A DNA stretch of 64,000 nt from Cytobacillus oceanisediminis (GTDB lineage Bacteria > Bacillota > Bacilli > Bacillales > Cytobacillaceae): contig NZ_SOEE01000009.1 of the NCBI RefSeq assembly GCF_004366035.1, forward strand, positions 124,001 to 188,000, read 5' to 3'. This document shows, piece after piece, positions 40,996-49,253 of the stretch (position 1 is its first letter; the number at the start of each line of letters is the position of its first letter). Both the position numbers and the translations under genes were made by a program. The notes beneath the pieces were generated by a model that did no database searches, was not told the DNA's origin, and saw only the letters and a list, made by a program, of their open reading frames with translations.

Positions 40996-41736
40996 TTACT
41001 TCCCGCTCCACCGAAAGAACCGCACAGCAAGCACAACAGACACGATAGCAATCCCAATCAAAACAGCTGTCTCAAATCCATATTCAGTTATTGGCGCTTC
41101 GGTCCATGTCCCCCTCAGCAATTGAATCACATAATAAAGCGGAAGGATTTTAGCTGCGTATTGAAGGACTGATGGCATCATCTCAAGAGGAAAGGTCGCA
41201 CCTGAGAGGAACAGCATCAGGTTCAGGAATAAGGAACTGATGGCTGCTGCAGACTGTGCATTTTTAGCTAAGGATGTCAGGAATAAAGCAAACGGAAAAA
41301 AGGCCAGGATGCTGATCAGCAAAGAAAGCAGCGTACTACCAATATAAGCTGGCAGAGTCAGGTCATACAGAAGCATCCCAAAGATCATAAGAAGCAATGC
41401 AGATATAGCAAAGATAACGGTCCCTTGAAAGGTATGGGCGGCGAGGATTTTCCATGGCTGAAGCGGAGTTGACTGATACCTCCTTAAAACACCCGTTTCC
41501 CGGTAATTGGTTAAAACGGTTCCCAGTGTGAAAAAGGAAGTGGTTACTATGTTGACACCGATCCATGAAGGAACAAAGTATTCCGCAAAAGCCTTTTGGC
41601 TCATGTTATCACCTACAAACATGGAACCGAACAGCCAAATCATGACAACTGGAAACAGGAACGTCCAGAACATGCTTAACCGGTCCCTAAAAAACATTTT
41701 CGTTTCAAGGCTGGCGAGCTTTACAATTGCATTCAT
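40996..41736 (-). CDS. ABC-2 type transporter permease
   Basis: 246 residues with six membrane segments in the ABC-2 family layout (FFRDRLSMFWTFLFPVVMIW near the start; NYRETGVLRRYQSTPL before helix 3; FLSGATFPLEMMPSVLQYAA before helix 5). It overlaps the ATPase gene by four bases, so both subunits are made together. Such exporters move drugs, lantibiotics or lipids. Regulation appears tied to the LytTR regulator at 44200, whose promoter block is shared. Confidence 0.9.
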   Translation of the reverse strand: MNAIVKLASLETKMFFRDRLSMFWTFLFPVVMIWLFGSMFVGDNMSQKAFAEYFVPSWIGVNIVTTSFFTLGTVLTNYRETGVLRRYQSTPLQPWKILAAHTFQGTVIFAISALLLMIFGMLLYDLTLPAYIGSTLLSLLISILAFFPFALFLTSLAKNAQSAAAISSLFLNLMLFLSGATFPLEMMPSVLQYAAKILPLYYVIQLLRGTWTEAPITEYGFETAVLIGIAIVSVVLAVRFFRWSGK

Positions 41737-42644
41737 CCGATTTTCTCCTTTTCTAAATACTGGACAAATAAATCATCGAGTGAGCCCTTCTCAAACTTAA
41801 AGTCAGCCAGAAGTATCCCCTTTTCCTGGCAGTGAGCGAAAATGTGATAAGCTGTTGTCTGCTGATCATCGCAGTACACTTTAAATTCGTCCAGATTATT
41901 TTCCACTCGTTCAACACCAGGAAGGGATTTTAAATATTCCCGGCTAAGTCCGGCACTCGTAAAGGCAAGGCAGTCAGCAGCCCCTTCATTCAACAATTCA
42001 TGCGGTGTATTCAGTGCTTTCAATTGGCCGCTGTAGATCATTGCCACCCGATCACAAAGTTGCTCAGCTTCTTCCATATAATGCGTGGTCACGACAATGG
42101 TGCTGCCCCGGTCCCTTAACAGCCGGATCAATGACCACATTTCCCGCCTTGCTGAAGGGTCCAGCCCCATGCTCGGTTCATCGAGAAAAAGAATTTCTGG
42201 TTCATGCAGGGTGGCTAAGGCGAGGGTCACCCGCTGTTTCCAGCCGCCGGATAGGTCATCAAACTTTACGCTCATTTTTTCGCTTAAACCAAGCAAGTCT
42301 ATTAAATAATCTTTTTGCGTCGGTCCTTCGTAAAAAGAAGAAAAGAGTTCCAGCGCTTCTTTTACTTTCATATTCTTCTGAATAGAAGTGGCTTGAAACT
42401 GCACACCGATTTTTTTGTTTAATTCACGCAGCTGTTTGCTTGGAACAAGACCAAGCACTTCGACCTCCCCTCCGCTCGGGACAGAAATCCCCTCAAGTAT
42501 TTCAAGTGTTGTCGTTTTCCCTGCTCCGTTCGGTCCTATAATTCCGAAGATTTCCCCTTTATAAACGGTAAAGGAAAGATTCTTTACTGCCCGGGTGGCA
42601 CCAAAATTTTTAGATAAATTTTTTACAGAAATGACACTTTCCAT
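41733..42644 (-). CDS. ABC-2 exporter ATPase subunit
   Basis: 303 residues: Walker A GPNGAGKTT, Q-loop GVQFQAT, signature DDLSGGWKQRVTLALA (LSGGW instead of LSGGQ), Walker B EILFLDEPSMGLD, H-loop VTTHYMEEAEQLCD, then a C-terminal extension of about 80 residues typical of DrrA/CcmA-like exporters. GGAGGATCC precedes ATG 42644. The operon promoter (-35 GTGACA, -10 TATACT) carries the same upstream 35-bp block as the LytTR operon. Confidence 0.92.
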   Translation of the reverse strand: MESVISVKNLSKNFGATRAVKNLSFTVYKGEIFGIIGPNGAGKTTTLEILEGISVPSGGEVEVLGLVPSKQLRELNKKIGVQFQATSIQKNMKVKEALELFSSFYEGPTQKDYLIDLLGLSEKMSVKFDDLSGGWKQRVTLALATLHEPEILFLDEPSMGLDPSARREMWSLIRLLRDRGSTIVVTTHYMEEAEQLCDRVAMIYSGQLKALNTPHELLNEGAADCLAFTSAGLSREYLKSLPGVERVENNLDEFKVYCDDQQTTAYHIFAHCQEKGILLADFKFEKGSLDDLFVQYLEKEKIG

Positions 42645-42673
42645 CCGGATCCTCCTTTAATCTTTATATAATC

Positions 42674-42722
42674 AGTATAGGGGTGCCATTTCCAATTGTC
42701 ACCAATTGAAAGGCGACACGCA
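42674..42722 (-). promoter_or_regulatory. Promoter of the ABC-2 operon with putative LytTR site
   Basis: Minus-strand -35 GTGACA (42697-42702), 17 bp, -10 TATACT (42674-42679). The block 42688-42722 is 27/35 identical to 44711-44745 before the LytTR gene, including 14 unbroken bases ATTTCCAATTGTCA and the shared ACACGCA end. CAATTGG occurs twice, ten bases apart, upstream of and inside the spacer. Confidence 0.7.
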
Positions 42723-42821
42723 GGATGAGTATGATAAGATGCACAAATCGGCTTCCGACCTGCAAATTTCATGATTCTATATGCTGAATTTCAGTCAGTA
42801 TGACTGTTTCAAAAAAATAAT

Positions 42822-42850
42822 GCCTGCACTACTTATGATAGTGAACAGGC
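42822..42850 (-). terminator. Terminator of the lipoprotein gene
   Basis: On the minus strand ATGCCTG...CACTA pairs with TAGTG-CAGGCAT and is followed by ATTTTTTT. Confidence 0.75.
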
Positions 42851-42857
42851 ATCTTTT

Positions 42858-43655
42858 CTACTTGATGGAAGCTGCAATTTCCAGTGTTCTTAGTGCTCCT
42901 TCAGCTTTCTCGATCTTATAGACAGTTCGGTCCTCCTGCCAGACGAGAATTTGATCGCGGGAATGCTCATTCATTGTGTCAAATTTGCCGGTTCCATACA
43001 TTTTAGGAGCCGGCAGCGTGCTGCTTTCTAAGAATTCAACTATTTTTTTGGAGTCAGTCAGGAGATTATCAGGATCTTCTGTTCGTGCCCGTAATGAAAA
43101 TGCCCATCTTCCCTCATTCCAGCTAAGGTATACGGAACCGGCCCCTGCATCCTGGTAGCCTGTGATGGAATATCCAAGATCAACCGGTTTTCCGCCGATC
43201 TCCTCAAAATTCTGGTATGAAATTTGTTCCAAGGCAGCTTCATTGCTGTCATAATTCTGCCCAGACAGAACCGCAAGAATAGAAGCGTCACTCAACTGAT
43301 CCAATTTAGCATTGTTTATTGGGATTACATCTTTTGTCTGGAAGAAAATAATTTGGTAAGAGTCCTGATCAGAGACGGTCTTGGCTGTTAAATGATATCC
43401 CTCGTTCAAGTTCAGCGTATCAGGCAGTTTTATTGGAACATCAGTGCTTAATTGCTTTTCTGTTTCAGCTATTACTTCCTCTGAAGTTAATGCTTGCTTT
43501 TGAGCGGTTTCGGGATTTTCAGTCTCCGTGTTTTCAGTTTCCTGATTGCTGCTCTGGACTTTTCCATCGTCTGTTTGTTCTGTCATGTCAGGTTCACTGG
43601 TGCAGGCTGAAAGAATAATAAGTAATGCCGCAGTACTAATTGCCTTAATCTTCAT
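42858..43655 (-). CDS. Lipoprotein of unknown function
   Basis: 265 residues. Signal peptide AALLIILSAC with a lipobox Cys, then a low-complexity linker of about 40 residues rich in E, T, N and Q, then a folded domain of about 190 residues with IKLPDTLNLNEGYHLTAKTV, LGYSITGYQDAGAGSVYLSW, NEGRWAFSLRARTEDPDNLL. The layout resembles DUF4367-type Bacillus lipoproteins, but I do not claim that family. Single gene between the ABC-2 exporter and the DUF3021/LytTR pair. Confidence 0.7.
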   Translation of the reverse strand: MKIKAISTAALLIILSACTSEPDMTEQTDDGKVQSSNQETENTETENPETAQKQALTSEEVIAETEKQLSTDVPIKLPDTLNLNEGYHLTAKTVSDQDSYQIIFFQTKDVIPINNAKLDQLSDASILAVLSGQNYDSNEAALEQISYQNFEEIGGKPVDLGYSITGYQDAGAGSVYLSWNEGRWAFSLRARTEDPDNLLTDSKKIVEFLESSTLPAPKMYGTGKFDTMNEHSRDQILVWQEDRTVYKIEKAEGALRTLEIAASIK

Positions 43656-43789
43656 GTATCCTCACCTCATAATTTTTTTCCCTTATGTCTATTTACAAAA
43701 CTCCCAGGATATTCTCCTCGTTTATTGGCAGAGCCGCCTGTATGACCATTTTGCACTTAAAATTCGTAATTGCTCACCACGGCCGTTTC

Positions 43790-44203
43790 TCATTCGAGGC
43801 ACTCCAGATCCTTATTCAGCTTCTTCGATTCGTTTTTAAAGTATAGATAAAAGCAGATCCAGCATAACGCGTAAACCAATAGTGAGATTGCAAGATAGAT
43901 GAAAAAGTTCTTTACTCCGATCGGAATCCAGCCAATCCAAAGCCCAAGTGTGAAATAAACAATCGTTACGGTAAGATAGTGCAGGGCTGTCTGCATGGGC
44001 AGGCGAAGTGAGCGGATTTCAAAATAAAGCGGAGTAACCGTAAACAGCCAGCCGCTTAAAATAAAGCCAAATGCATTTATGATAAATTTTTGCCCATCTA
44101 GCGCAGATTGACCGCCGAAATAAATTAAGGCTATAGTTGCCGCTGTAGAAATGAATCCCCCAAAGAATATGCCGATCATGCTTCTGTACAAAAATTTCCT
44201 CAC
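43790..44203 (-). CDS. DUF3021 family membrane protein
   Basis: 137 residues with four membrane helices (FLYRSMIGIFFGGFISTAAT; ALHYLTVTIVYFTLGLWIGW; a final helix before YLYFKNESKKLN). This is the small partner regularly encoded with LytTR regulators in Firmicutes. It overlaps the LytTR gene by four bases (ATGA). In characterised pairs (LytTR regulatory systems) the membrane protein inhibits the DNA-binding partner, so it probably works as an anti-activator that responds to a membrane signal. Confidence 0.85.
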   Translation of the reverse strand: MRKFLYRSMIGIFFGGFISTAATIALIYFGGQSALDGQKFIINAFGFILSGWLFTVTPLYFEIRSLRLPMQTALHYLTVTIVYFTLGLWIGWIPIGVKNFFIYLAISLLVYALCWICFYLYFKNESKKLNKDLECLE

Positions 44204-44658
44204 TTCGTCTCCCTCCTGTTCATTCTTAAAATTTCCTTTATCCGTCCGACATAATGGCGGGAAGCATACTCCTTCTCCCCCGATTTAAAGTGAACACAGA
44301 GTGTCCCGTTAAAGGATGGCTCAAAATGGCTCATGGCGTAAAGGTTCGCTATGACAGACTTGGATATCCTGATAAACCGGTGGGAAGGAAGGGATTGTTC
44401 AAGTTCATAAAGTTTTTCCTTTACTTTAAAAATCCCTTCTGGGGTGGCGGCTGTTACTGTGTCGCCTTCTGAACGGAAATATTGAACTTCATCAGGCTTC
44501 AATAAGTGCTGATTCTCTCCATCCTTTCCGACAATCAGGCCGGTTTCATTCTTTTTGAGGTACTCGAGGATTTCCTGGATGGCCGGGGTGATTTCTTTGC
44601 AATGGATGGTCACCGATGTTTCTTCGTTGCGAGGGTCCATGTCAAGCACAATTTTCAT
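44200..44658 (-). CDS. LytTR-family DNA-binding regulator
   Basis: 152 residues without a receiver domain. Residues about 45-145 are the LytTR DNA-binding fold: LKPDEVQYFRSEGDTVTAAT, KEKLYELEQSLPSHRFIRIS, KSVIANLYAMSHFEPSFNGT, SRHYVGRIKEIL. The N-terminal 45 residues form a short alpha/beta segment typical of the stand-alone LytTR group. First gene of the operon with DUF3021. Its own promoter and the ABC-2 promoter share a 35-bp block, the likely operator, so the exporter is the probable target. Confidence 0.9.
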   Translation of the reverse strand: MKIVLDMDPRNEETSVTIHCKEITPAIQEILEYLKKNETGLIVGKDGENQHLLKPDEVQYFRSEGDTVTAATPEGIFKVKEKLYELEQSLPSHRFIRISKSVIANLYAMSHFEPSFNGTLCVHFKSGEKEYASRHYVGRIKEILRMNRRETK

Positions 44659-44696
44659 GAAGGGCGCTCCTCCTTTCCATCAGTTTCATTACATTT

Positions 44697-44745
44697 AGTA
44701 TAGATGTCTAATTTCCAATTGTCATCGGAATTAAGGCAACACGCA
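44697..44745 (-). promoter_or_regulatory. Promoter of the LytTR operon with putative LytTR site
   Basis: Minus-strand -35 ATGACA (44720-44725), 17 bp, -10 TATACT (44697-44702), same spacing as the ABC-2 promoter. Block 44711-44745 matches 42688-42722 at 27 of 35 positions. Confidence 0.7.
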
Positions 44746-44792
44746 TGATAAGCACGACAAGCTGCAGTTAATTACATCCCTCCTGCCGACAC

Positions 44793-44822
44793 AAAAAAGC
44801 CTAAATCACTAAGGATCCAGGC
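44793..44822 (-). terminator. Terminator of the YfmQ-like gene
   Basis: On the minus strand GCCT-gg-ATC pairs with GAT-tt-AGGC, followed by six T. Confidence 0.6.
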
Positions 44823-44842
44823 GTCTATTTGATGTTCTTATT

Positions 44843-45280
44843 TTAACTGGCCTTGATTGCCAGAGAACTGCTTTGCAGGCTATCAGAAATCAGGCTGTAT
44901 GCGATGACCTTTTTTCTGCGCTGTTTGACCACATCAATGCGGTCCTTATAGCTAAATACGAACAGCGTGTCATCTCTTTCCAGAAACTCGATAACTATAG
45001 GTGTTCCACTGATCTCAGGGTGTAAAAAAAGCTGTTCGTCCCCAGGGTGGATATAATGTTTCTTAATAAATACTCCTTCATTGAACTGATTGATAAACTG
45101 AAGTTTCTCCTCATCTTCCAGCCTATTATCACCAATTGTGACTGTAACCTCTTTTTCATCAAGCTTGGAATGAGTTTCAAATTTCCGGATCAGCCAATTA
45201 ACCGTGCCGGTCGGCATACAGGTCAGCACGATTTTCAGCAAACTAACGAGAATAATTGGAACCACTACTGCCCATGTCAT
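44843..45280 (-). CDS. YfmQ-like protein
   Basis: 145 residues: an N-terminal membrane helix (WAVVVPIILVSLLKIVLTC) followed by MPTGTVNWLIRKFETHSKLD and a cytoplasmic alpha/beta domain (VTVTIGDNRLEDEEKLQFIN, FLERDDTLFVFSYKDRIDVV). The start and length fit the Bacillus YfmQ family as I remember it; function is unknown. ATG 45280 follows GGAGATGAAG. Its terminator lies at 44793. Confidence 0.6.
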   Translation of the reverse strand: MTWAVVVPIILVSLLKIVLTCMPTGTVNWLIRKFETHSKLDEKEVTVTIGDNRLEDEEKLQFINQFNEGVFIKKHYIHPGDEQLFLHPEISGTPIVIEFLERDDTLFVFSYKDRIDVVKQRRKKVIAYSLISDSLQSSSLAIKAS

Positions 45281-45302
45281 CTTTCTTCATCTCCATCTGT
45301 AT

Positions 45303-45494
45303 TTAGATCCGCCAAATATAAACTCCAAGAGAAGCTAATCCGATAAAAATAATAACCACATATATTAGGGTTAAATTGGTTGTGTTCCGTTTTGTTGAAC
45401 TTCCATAGTTATCATCCGCCTTGCCTGTCAGCAGCAATGTCGAAACCACAGCAAAAATTAAGATAATTAGAACCAGCCCTAGCATTATTCCCAT
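45303..45494 (-). CDS. Small two-helix membrane protein
   Basis: About 63 residues: MGIMLGLVLIILIFAVVSTL, a polar loop KADDNYGSSTKRNTTN, then LTLIYVVIIFIGLASLGVYI. GAGGTG precedes ATG 45494. Family not recognised. Directly upstream of the YfmQ-like gene on the same strand, so probably co-transcribed. Confidence 0.6.
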   Translation of the reverse strand: MGIMLGLVLIILIFAVVSTLLLTGKADDNYGSSTKRNTTNLTLIYVVIIFIGLASLGVYIWRI

Positions 45495-45610
45495 GCTGCG
45501 CACCTCTTCTTATACATTATAAAAACTTATATAACTAAATAATACCGTAAACCAGCCAATAGATAACCATCCAATTCGATATAAAATTAACCATCCACTT
45601 TTACCAAAAA

Positions 45611-45642
45611 AAATGCCGCTCCCAGCTTCTAATAGGCACGGC
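45611..45642 (-). terminator. Terminator of the 75-residue protein gene
   Basis: TGCCG and CGGCA arms around a long loop; on the minus strand followed by eight T. Confidence 0.55.
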
Positions 45643-45659
45643 AAAATATAATTGAATCC

Positions 45660-45887
45660 CTACTGAGGCATAGAAAAGGACGTTGAACCATTTTCTTCAT
45701 CCTCTAATTTTTTATGAATCTGCTTAACCACTTCCAACGCTCTTTCATAAGAGTCATATTCACCCAGGACCCTGCTCCAATATACAAAGAAACTCCTGCT
45801 GATTATTCCTTCCACTGTTTTACCTTTAACGATTACCTCTTTCACATTGACTAAACTTCTTTTATCTTGCGTCAAAACCCACAGCAT
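45660..45887 (-). CDS. Conserved small hypothetical protein, 75 residues
   Basis: Begins MLWVLTQDKRSLVNVKEVIV and continues VLGEYDSYERALEVVKQIHK; similar short proteins with the MWVLTQDK start are common in Bacillales and their phages, with unknown function. The predicted fold is beta-beta-alpha. GGAGGAA precedes ATG 45887, ten bases after the stop of the next gene upstream, so these two form an operon. Confidence 0.65.
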   Translation of the reverse strand: MLWVLTQDKRSLVNVKEVIVKGKTVEGIISRSFFVYWSRVLGEYDSYERALEVVKQIHKKLEDEENGSTSFSMPQ

Positions 45888-45897
45888 TCATTTCCTC

Positions 45898-46299
45898 CTA
45901 ACTGCTCCTCTTTAAATCTATAAAACCCGCCTTTTCATCTGCTTTTCCTCTTTCCTTCCATACAATAAAAAAAAGAAGTTCGTCTTTCTGGTCATAATAA
46001 CCGCAGTCACTGCACGCCCAATAATAGTTTCCTTTATTATCGAAATCCGGATAGCCCCCTTCATAATCATCCGGGAAAATTCTATAATCTGCACGCTCAA
46101 CGGTCCCTGACCCTTTATAGCGGATCTTTATGGAGTGACTTCCTTCAAGTGCAGCCAGCTTAGCATTAATCACAACTGACCAATCCCCGTTTTCACCCGT
46201 ATAACGAACTGTTTTGTTTTTTAACATTACTTCATAAATCGTAAAAATCAAAACTATAACCACACACAGCCATATTAGCTTCTTTTTCAAAATAAACAA
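45898..46299 (-). CDS. Membrane-anchored hypothetical protein with a Cys pair
   Basis: 133 residues: an N-terminal anchor (KLIWLCVVIVLIFTIYEVML) and an outside domain of beta character (VRYTGENGDWSVVINAKLAA, SHSIKIRYKGSGTVERADYR) with CSDCGYYDQ, a CxxC motif that could form a disulfide or bind metal. No family recognised. In an operon with the 75-residue gene. Confidence 0.6.
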   Translation of the reverse strand: MFILKKKLIWLCVVIVLIFTIYEVMLKNKTVRYTGENGDWSVVINAKLAALEGSHSIKIRYKGSGTVERADYRIFPDDYEGGYPDFDNKGNYYWACSDCGYYDQKDELLFFIVWKERGKADEKAGFIDLKRSS

Positions 46300-46344
46300 C
46301 TCTGTATAAGAGATGTCCTTATCTACCTAAATATGACTATTAAT

Positions 46345-46713
46345 CTATTGAGGCAATTTCATAAAATATTCTCTCAATTCATCTGGCAGCTCTTCTACGG
46401 CAAGTACTTTTAACTTTTCAGTGCCTGGTGATGTCATGATTACAAGGGTCTTGCTCTCATATTCCAATAGTGTAAACTGGCTTATTCGATCAGGCGATGT
46501 ATCCGCTCTATTTATGTATTCAAAATCCTCTTCCTTGAAGTTGTTTTCATATCCCTCCAGAACAATTTTTTGAGCCTCTTCAAAGTTTTCTGCAAAGGCA
46601 ATCTCCTGATACAGCTCAAGTGAATTCTTTGGAACCAAAAAGAATTCATAATAGGTTATTGCACTTATAATAATGAATGCCATAGCCATCAGTCTAATCC
46701 AACCCTTTTTCAT
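46345..46713 (-). CDS. Membrane-anchored hypothetical protein
   Basis: About 122 residues: N-terminal anchor (WIRLMAMAFIIISAITYYEF) then a soluble outer domain (SLELYQEIAFAENFEEAQKI, ISQFTLLEYESKTLVIMTSP, LPDELREYFMKLPQ). GGGGGG precedes ATG 46713 by six bases. Small Bacillus proteins of this type are often morphogenetic or stress-linked, but nothing here proves a role. It probably shares a transcript with the two genes downstream. Confidence 0.6.
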   Translation of the reverse strand: MKKGWIRLMAMAFIIISAITYYEFFLVPKNSLELYQEIAFAENFEEAQKIVLEGYENNFKEEDFEYINRADTSPDRISQFTLLEYESKTLVIMTSPGTEKLKVLAVEELPDELREYFMKLPQ

Positions 46714-46821
46714 AAACATCCCCCCATGTTTTATTATAATAGCTGGCAGTTAAGTCTTTTGAATAAAATCTGGAAAAATTATGTTATTATTATCAAAGAC
46801 TATTTTTAAGCGGGGATTATA

Positions 46822-47298
46822 ATGAAAAAGCTAATGAGATTTATCATGGTAATAAGCTTTCTTTCTTACTTAGGTGCCTTAACAGTATTACTCTTCTTTA
46901 TATCGAGAGGATTTTGGTCAGACATGCCGTTAATGGAATATATGAAACTTTCCTCAAACTTTGTGCCCTTTAAAACAATTATTGGGTATGTACTAGCTAT
47001 TTCCAATGGAAGCATGAATTTAATCATTCCTATAAAAAACCTTGCCGGCAATATGGCTGCATTTTTGCCAATGGGAATTTTTCTGCCCTATTTTATTAGA
47101 GCGCTAAACAAACTTAAATCATTTGCAGTTACCATGGCTGTTATGATTCTTAGTGTGGAAATTATACAGCTCGTCACAAGAAGAGGAAGTTTAGATATTG
47201 ATGACTTTATTCTAAATATCATTGGAGCGTTAATAGGGTTTGGATTATGGAAAGCGATAATAGCCCGGAAATTAGGGGATAATGCAGTAAACGTATAA
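46822..47298 (+). CDS. VanZ-family membrane protein
   Basis: 158 residues with four to five helices and the VanZ pattern SSNFVPFKTIIGYVLAIS, NLAGNMAAFLPMGIFLPYFI, EIIQLVTRRGSLDIDDFILN, IIGALIGFG. This is a second VanZ-like protein in the window (the other at 27876), here alone and without a two-component system. Possible roles are lipoglycopeptide tolerance or an uncharacterised lipid function. Own terminator. Confidence 0.8.
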   Translation: MKKLMRFIMVISFLSYLGALTVLLFFISRGFWSDMPLMEYMKLSSNFVPFKTIIGYVLAISNGSMNLIIPIKNLAGNMAAFLPMGIFLPYFIRALNKLKSFAVTMAVMILSVEIIQLVTRRGSLDIDDFILNIIGALIGFGLWKAIIARKLGDNAVNV

Positions 47299-47302
47299 TA
47301 AA

Positions 47303-47332
47303 TGCCTGTCTAACGGATGTAGACAGGCATTT
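47303..47332 (+). terminator. Terminator shared by the VanZ-like and hydrolase genes
   Basis: AATGCCTGTCT and AGACAGGCATT; lies between convergent genes and contains the recurring TGCCTGTC core. Confidence 0.8.
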
Positions 47333-47335
47333 CCA

Positions 47336-48787
47336 TTACCTTGCTTTTTTAAAAATTAATCTAATCAGCAGCAGCCCATTTATTGCCAGCATAATTACAG
47401 CCAAAATCGTTAAGAGTGCAATATCAGGTGCAAAGACAGAGATGGAATGCCAAGGAGAAGATGTGCTAGCTGTGAAAAGAGGGATTAGTGCAGCCGACAG
47501 GCCAATAAAAATCAGCCCTAAGAAAAGTCCGGTTCCCATTTTTAGAAACTTCTGGGTTCTGAATCTTTTCCATAAATAGATTGAAAGGATTACTAGCAGC
47601 AGGACACATCCCAGCAGAGTGTATTGCATGGTCAAACTATGATTAGGCACTTGTTCAGATTCATCGCCATTTAAAAGACTAATAATATGATTCTTAAGAT
47701 AATAAAGCCCATCTTCCTCTAAAATATGATTCTTATTTGTCAGAATCACGCCGCCCCAGCCAGTTTCGGGAATATAAAAGACTTCTGCATGCGAATCAGG
47801 GGTAGAACCAGAATGCCAGATCATTTCTTTGGGAGTATCCGGGTCTGATATGCGTATTCCTAAACCATAATATCGGTCAACGCCTGTTTGAACCTGAGGA
47901 GTCATAAATAAATCCAATGTTTTGTCACTGATAAAGCGATCTGGCCCTTTCCCGCTCAATAATTTTACAAATTGGACCATATCTGCAGAACTGGCCGTAA
48001 TGTATCCGTATGGTGCCCCGGCATTATCGTAGGCTACAGAACTTTCCACCGGAAATCCAAACAAGGATTGATAACCGCTAAGGTATCCTTTCTTATAAGC
48101 TCCCTCTTTATTGGCTGCAGCATTTTTCATCCCTAAAGGCTCAAAAATCTGCTGTTCCATATACTCTGCATAGGACATTCCTGTTAGTTCTTCAATCATC
48201 GCACCCAGAATTAAGAAATTGGCATTGCTGTATTGATGTTTTTCACCAGGCTCAGCAGTCAAAGTAACTTCTGCCATTTTCTTGACTTGATTCTTGATAG
48301 CATTCCTGCCTGTAAACTCTTTATCAGATAGTGCCAGCCCGTCGTACGTACTTAACCCGCTTGTCTGCGCGAGCAATTGCTCCACTGTTATTTCGGCAGC
48401 TTTTCCATTTTTTAGTGTAATCCAGGGAAGATATTCTTGAATGCTGCCATCCAGTCGGATGGTTCCATTATCAGCTAATTTCATAATGGCCATTCCCGTT
48501 AATGATTTGCTTATGGAGCCAATCGTAAAAGGAGTTTGTTCTGTAATCTCCTCCTCTGATTCTCCAGTAACGCCCCATGAATGTGAAAAAAACAGCTCAT
48601 TATTATGAACGATAGCAACTGAAGCTCCTGGAACTTGATATTCTTCCAGGTAATCCTTAATTGCCTCCTCCATTTTTGCATTGATGTCTTCCTCAGCTGA
48701 AGCCGAATTATTAAGCAAGTAACTAAATGAAGTGAACAAGAAAAGAACCAATATTATCTTTGATAAACTGGACGGCAAGACTGCCAT
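47336..48787 (-). CDS. Serine hydrolase, beta-lactamase class C/PBP4*-like
   Basis: About 483 residues. Signal anchor (SKIILVLFLFTSFSYLLNNS), a class C-type beta-lactamase domain with SxxK motif SISK (Ser91, Lys94), YSN tyrosine motif in KHQYSNANFLILGAM, and HSG third motif in IWHSGSTPDSHAE, then a C-terminal region with three or four membrane helices. The active site faces outside. Relatives are D-amino-acid peptidases or esterases acting on cell-wall peptides. GAGAGG precedes ATG 48787; a longer frame starting at 48862 lacks a ribosome site. Confidence 0.88.
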   Translation of the reverse strand: MAVLPSSLSKIILVLFLFTSFSYLLNNSASAEEDINAKMEEAIKDYLEEYQVPGASVAIVHNNELFFSHSWGVTGESEEEITEQTPFTIGSISKSLTGMAIMKLADNGTIRLDGSIQEYLPWITLKNGKAAEITVEQLLAQTSGLSTYDGLALSDKEFTGRNAIKNQVKKMAEVTLTAEPGEKHQYSNANFLILGAMIEELTGMSYAEYMEQQIFEPLGMKNAAANKEGAYKKGYLSGYQSLFGFPVESSVAYDNAGAPYGYITASSADMVQFVKLLSGKGPDRFISDKTLDLFMTPQVQTGVDRYYGLGIRISDPDTPKEMIWHSGSTPDSHAEVFYIPETGWGGVILTNKNHILEEDGLYYLKNHIISLLNGDESEQVPNHSLTMQYTLLGCVLLLVILSIYLWKRFRTQKFLKMGTGLFLGLIFIGLSAALIPLFTASTSSPWHSISVFAPDIALLTILAVIMLAINGLLLIRLIFKKAR

Positions 48788-49190
48788 ATAACCTCTCCCT
48801 CTACCAGTGTTTTTTATCAACGGTTTGTCCCGTTGTTTGGATGCAAAAAAATATCTAGGCACATTCCCTTTCTTGAAGTAATATTACCTTTATTTGGAAA
48901 TACCTATAATGGTCCTCAGCTTTATTTTCAAATAGGACTTGAGACGCAAAGAAAGATCGGACTCTTTTTCATCAAGATAGTTAACATGGAGATTAATCTA
49001 AGGTAATACGGAATAATGGAGGGTACACACGGGGCAGGCAAACAAATAACGAAGTTTCCCTATAGAACTGATGGTCTATTATTGGCAAAGAGGATTTTAC
49101 TATTTCAACCAGCTGTGAACCTATGGCTTTTTTTCTTCATTTATTGCTCTCCTTCTTTTTCAAACACAACCACGTTTTTTAGGTACATGC
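48788..49190. other. Gene-free stretch upstream of the hydrolase and cupin genes
   Basis: About 400 bases between divergent genes. No protein-like frame, repeat or strong hairpin was seen; it must hold the hydrolase promoter, but no clear -35/-10 pair stands out. Confidence 0.5.
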
Positions 49191-49217
49191 ACTGATTTTA
49201 GGCATATGCATACTTTA
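49191..49217 (+). promoter_or_regulatory. Sigma-K-like promoter of the cupin gene
   Basis: AC (49191-49192), exactly 16 bp, then CATACTTTA (49209-49217), matching the sigma-K pattern AC-N16-CATANNNTA. The start of transcription would be near 49224, about 30 bases before the ATG. Confidence 0.6.
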
Positions 49218-49253
49218 TTGGGAAATTCATTTTCCCAAAAGGACTGAGCAGCA

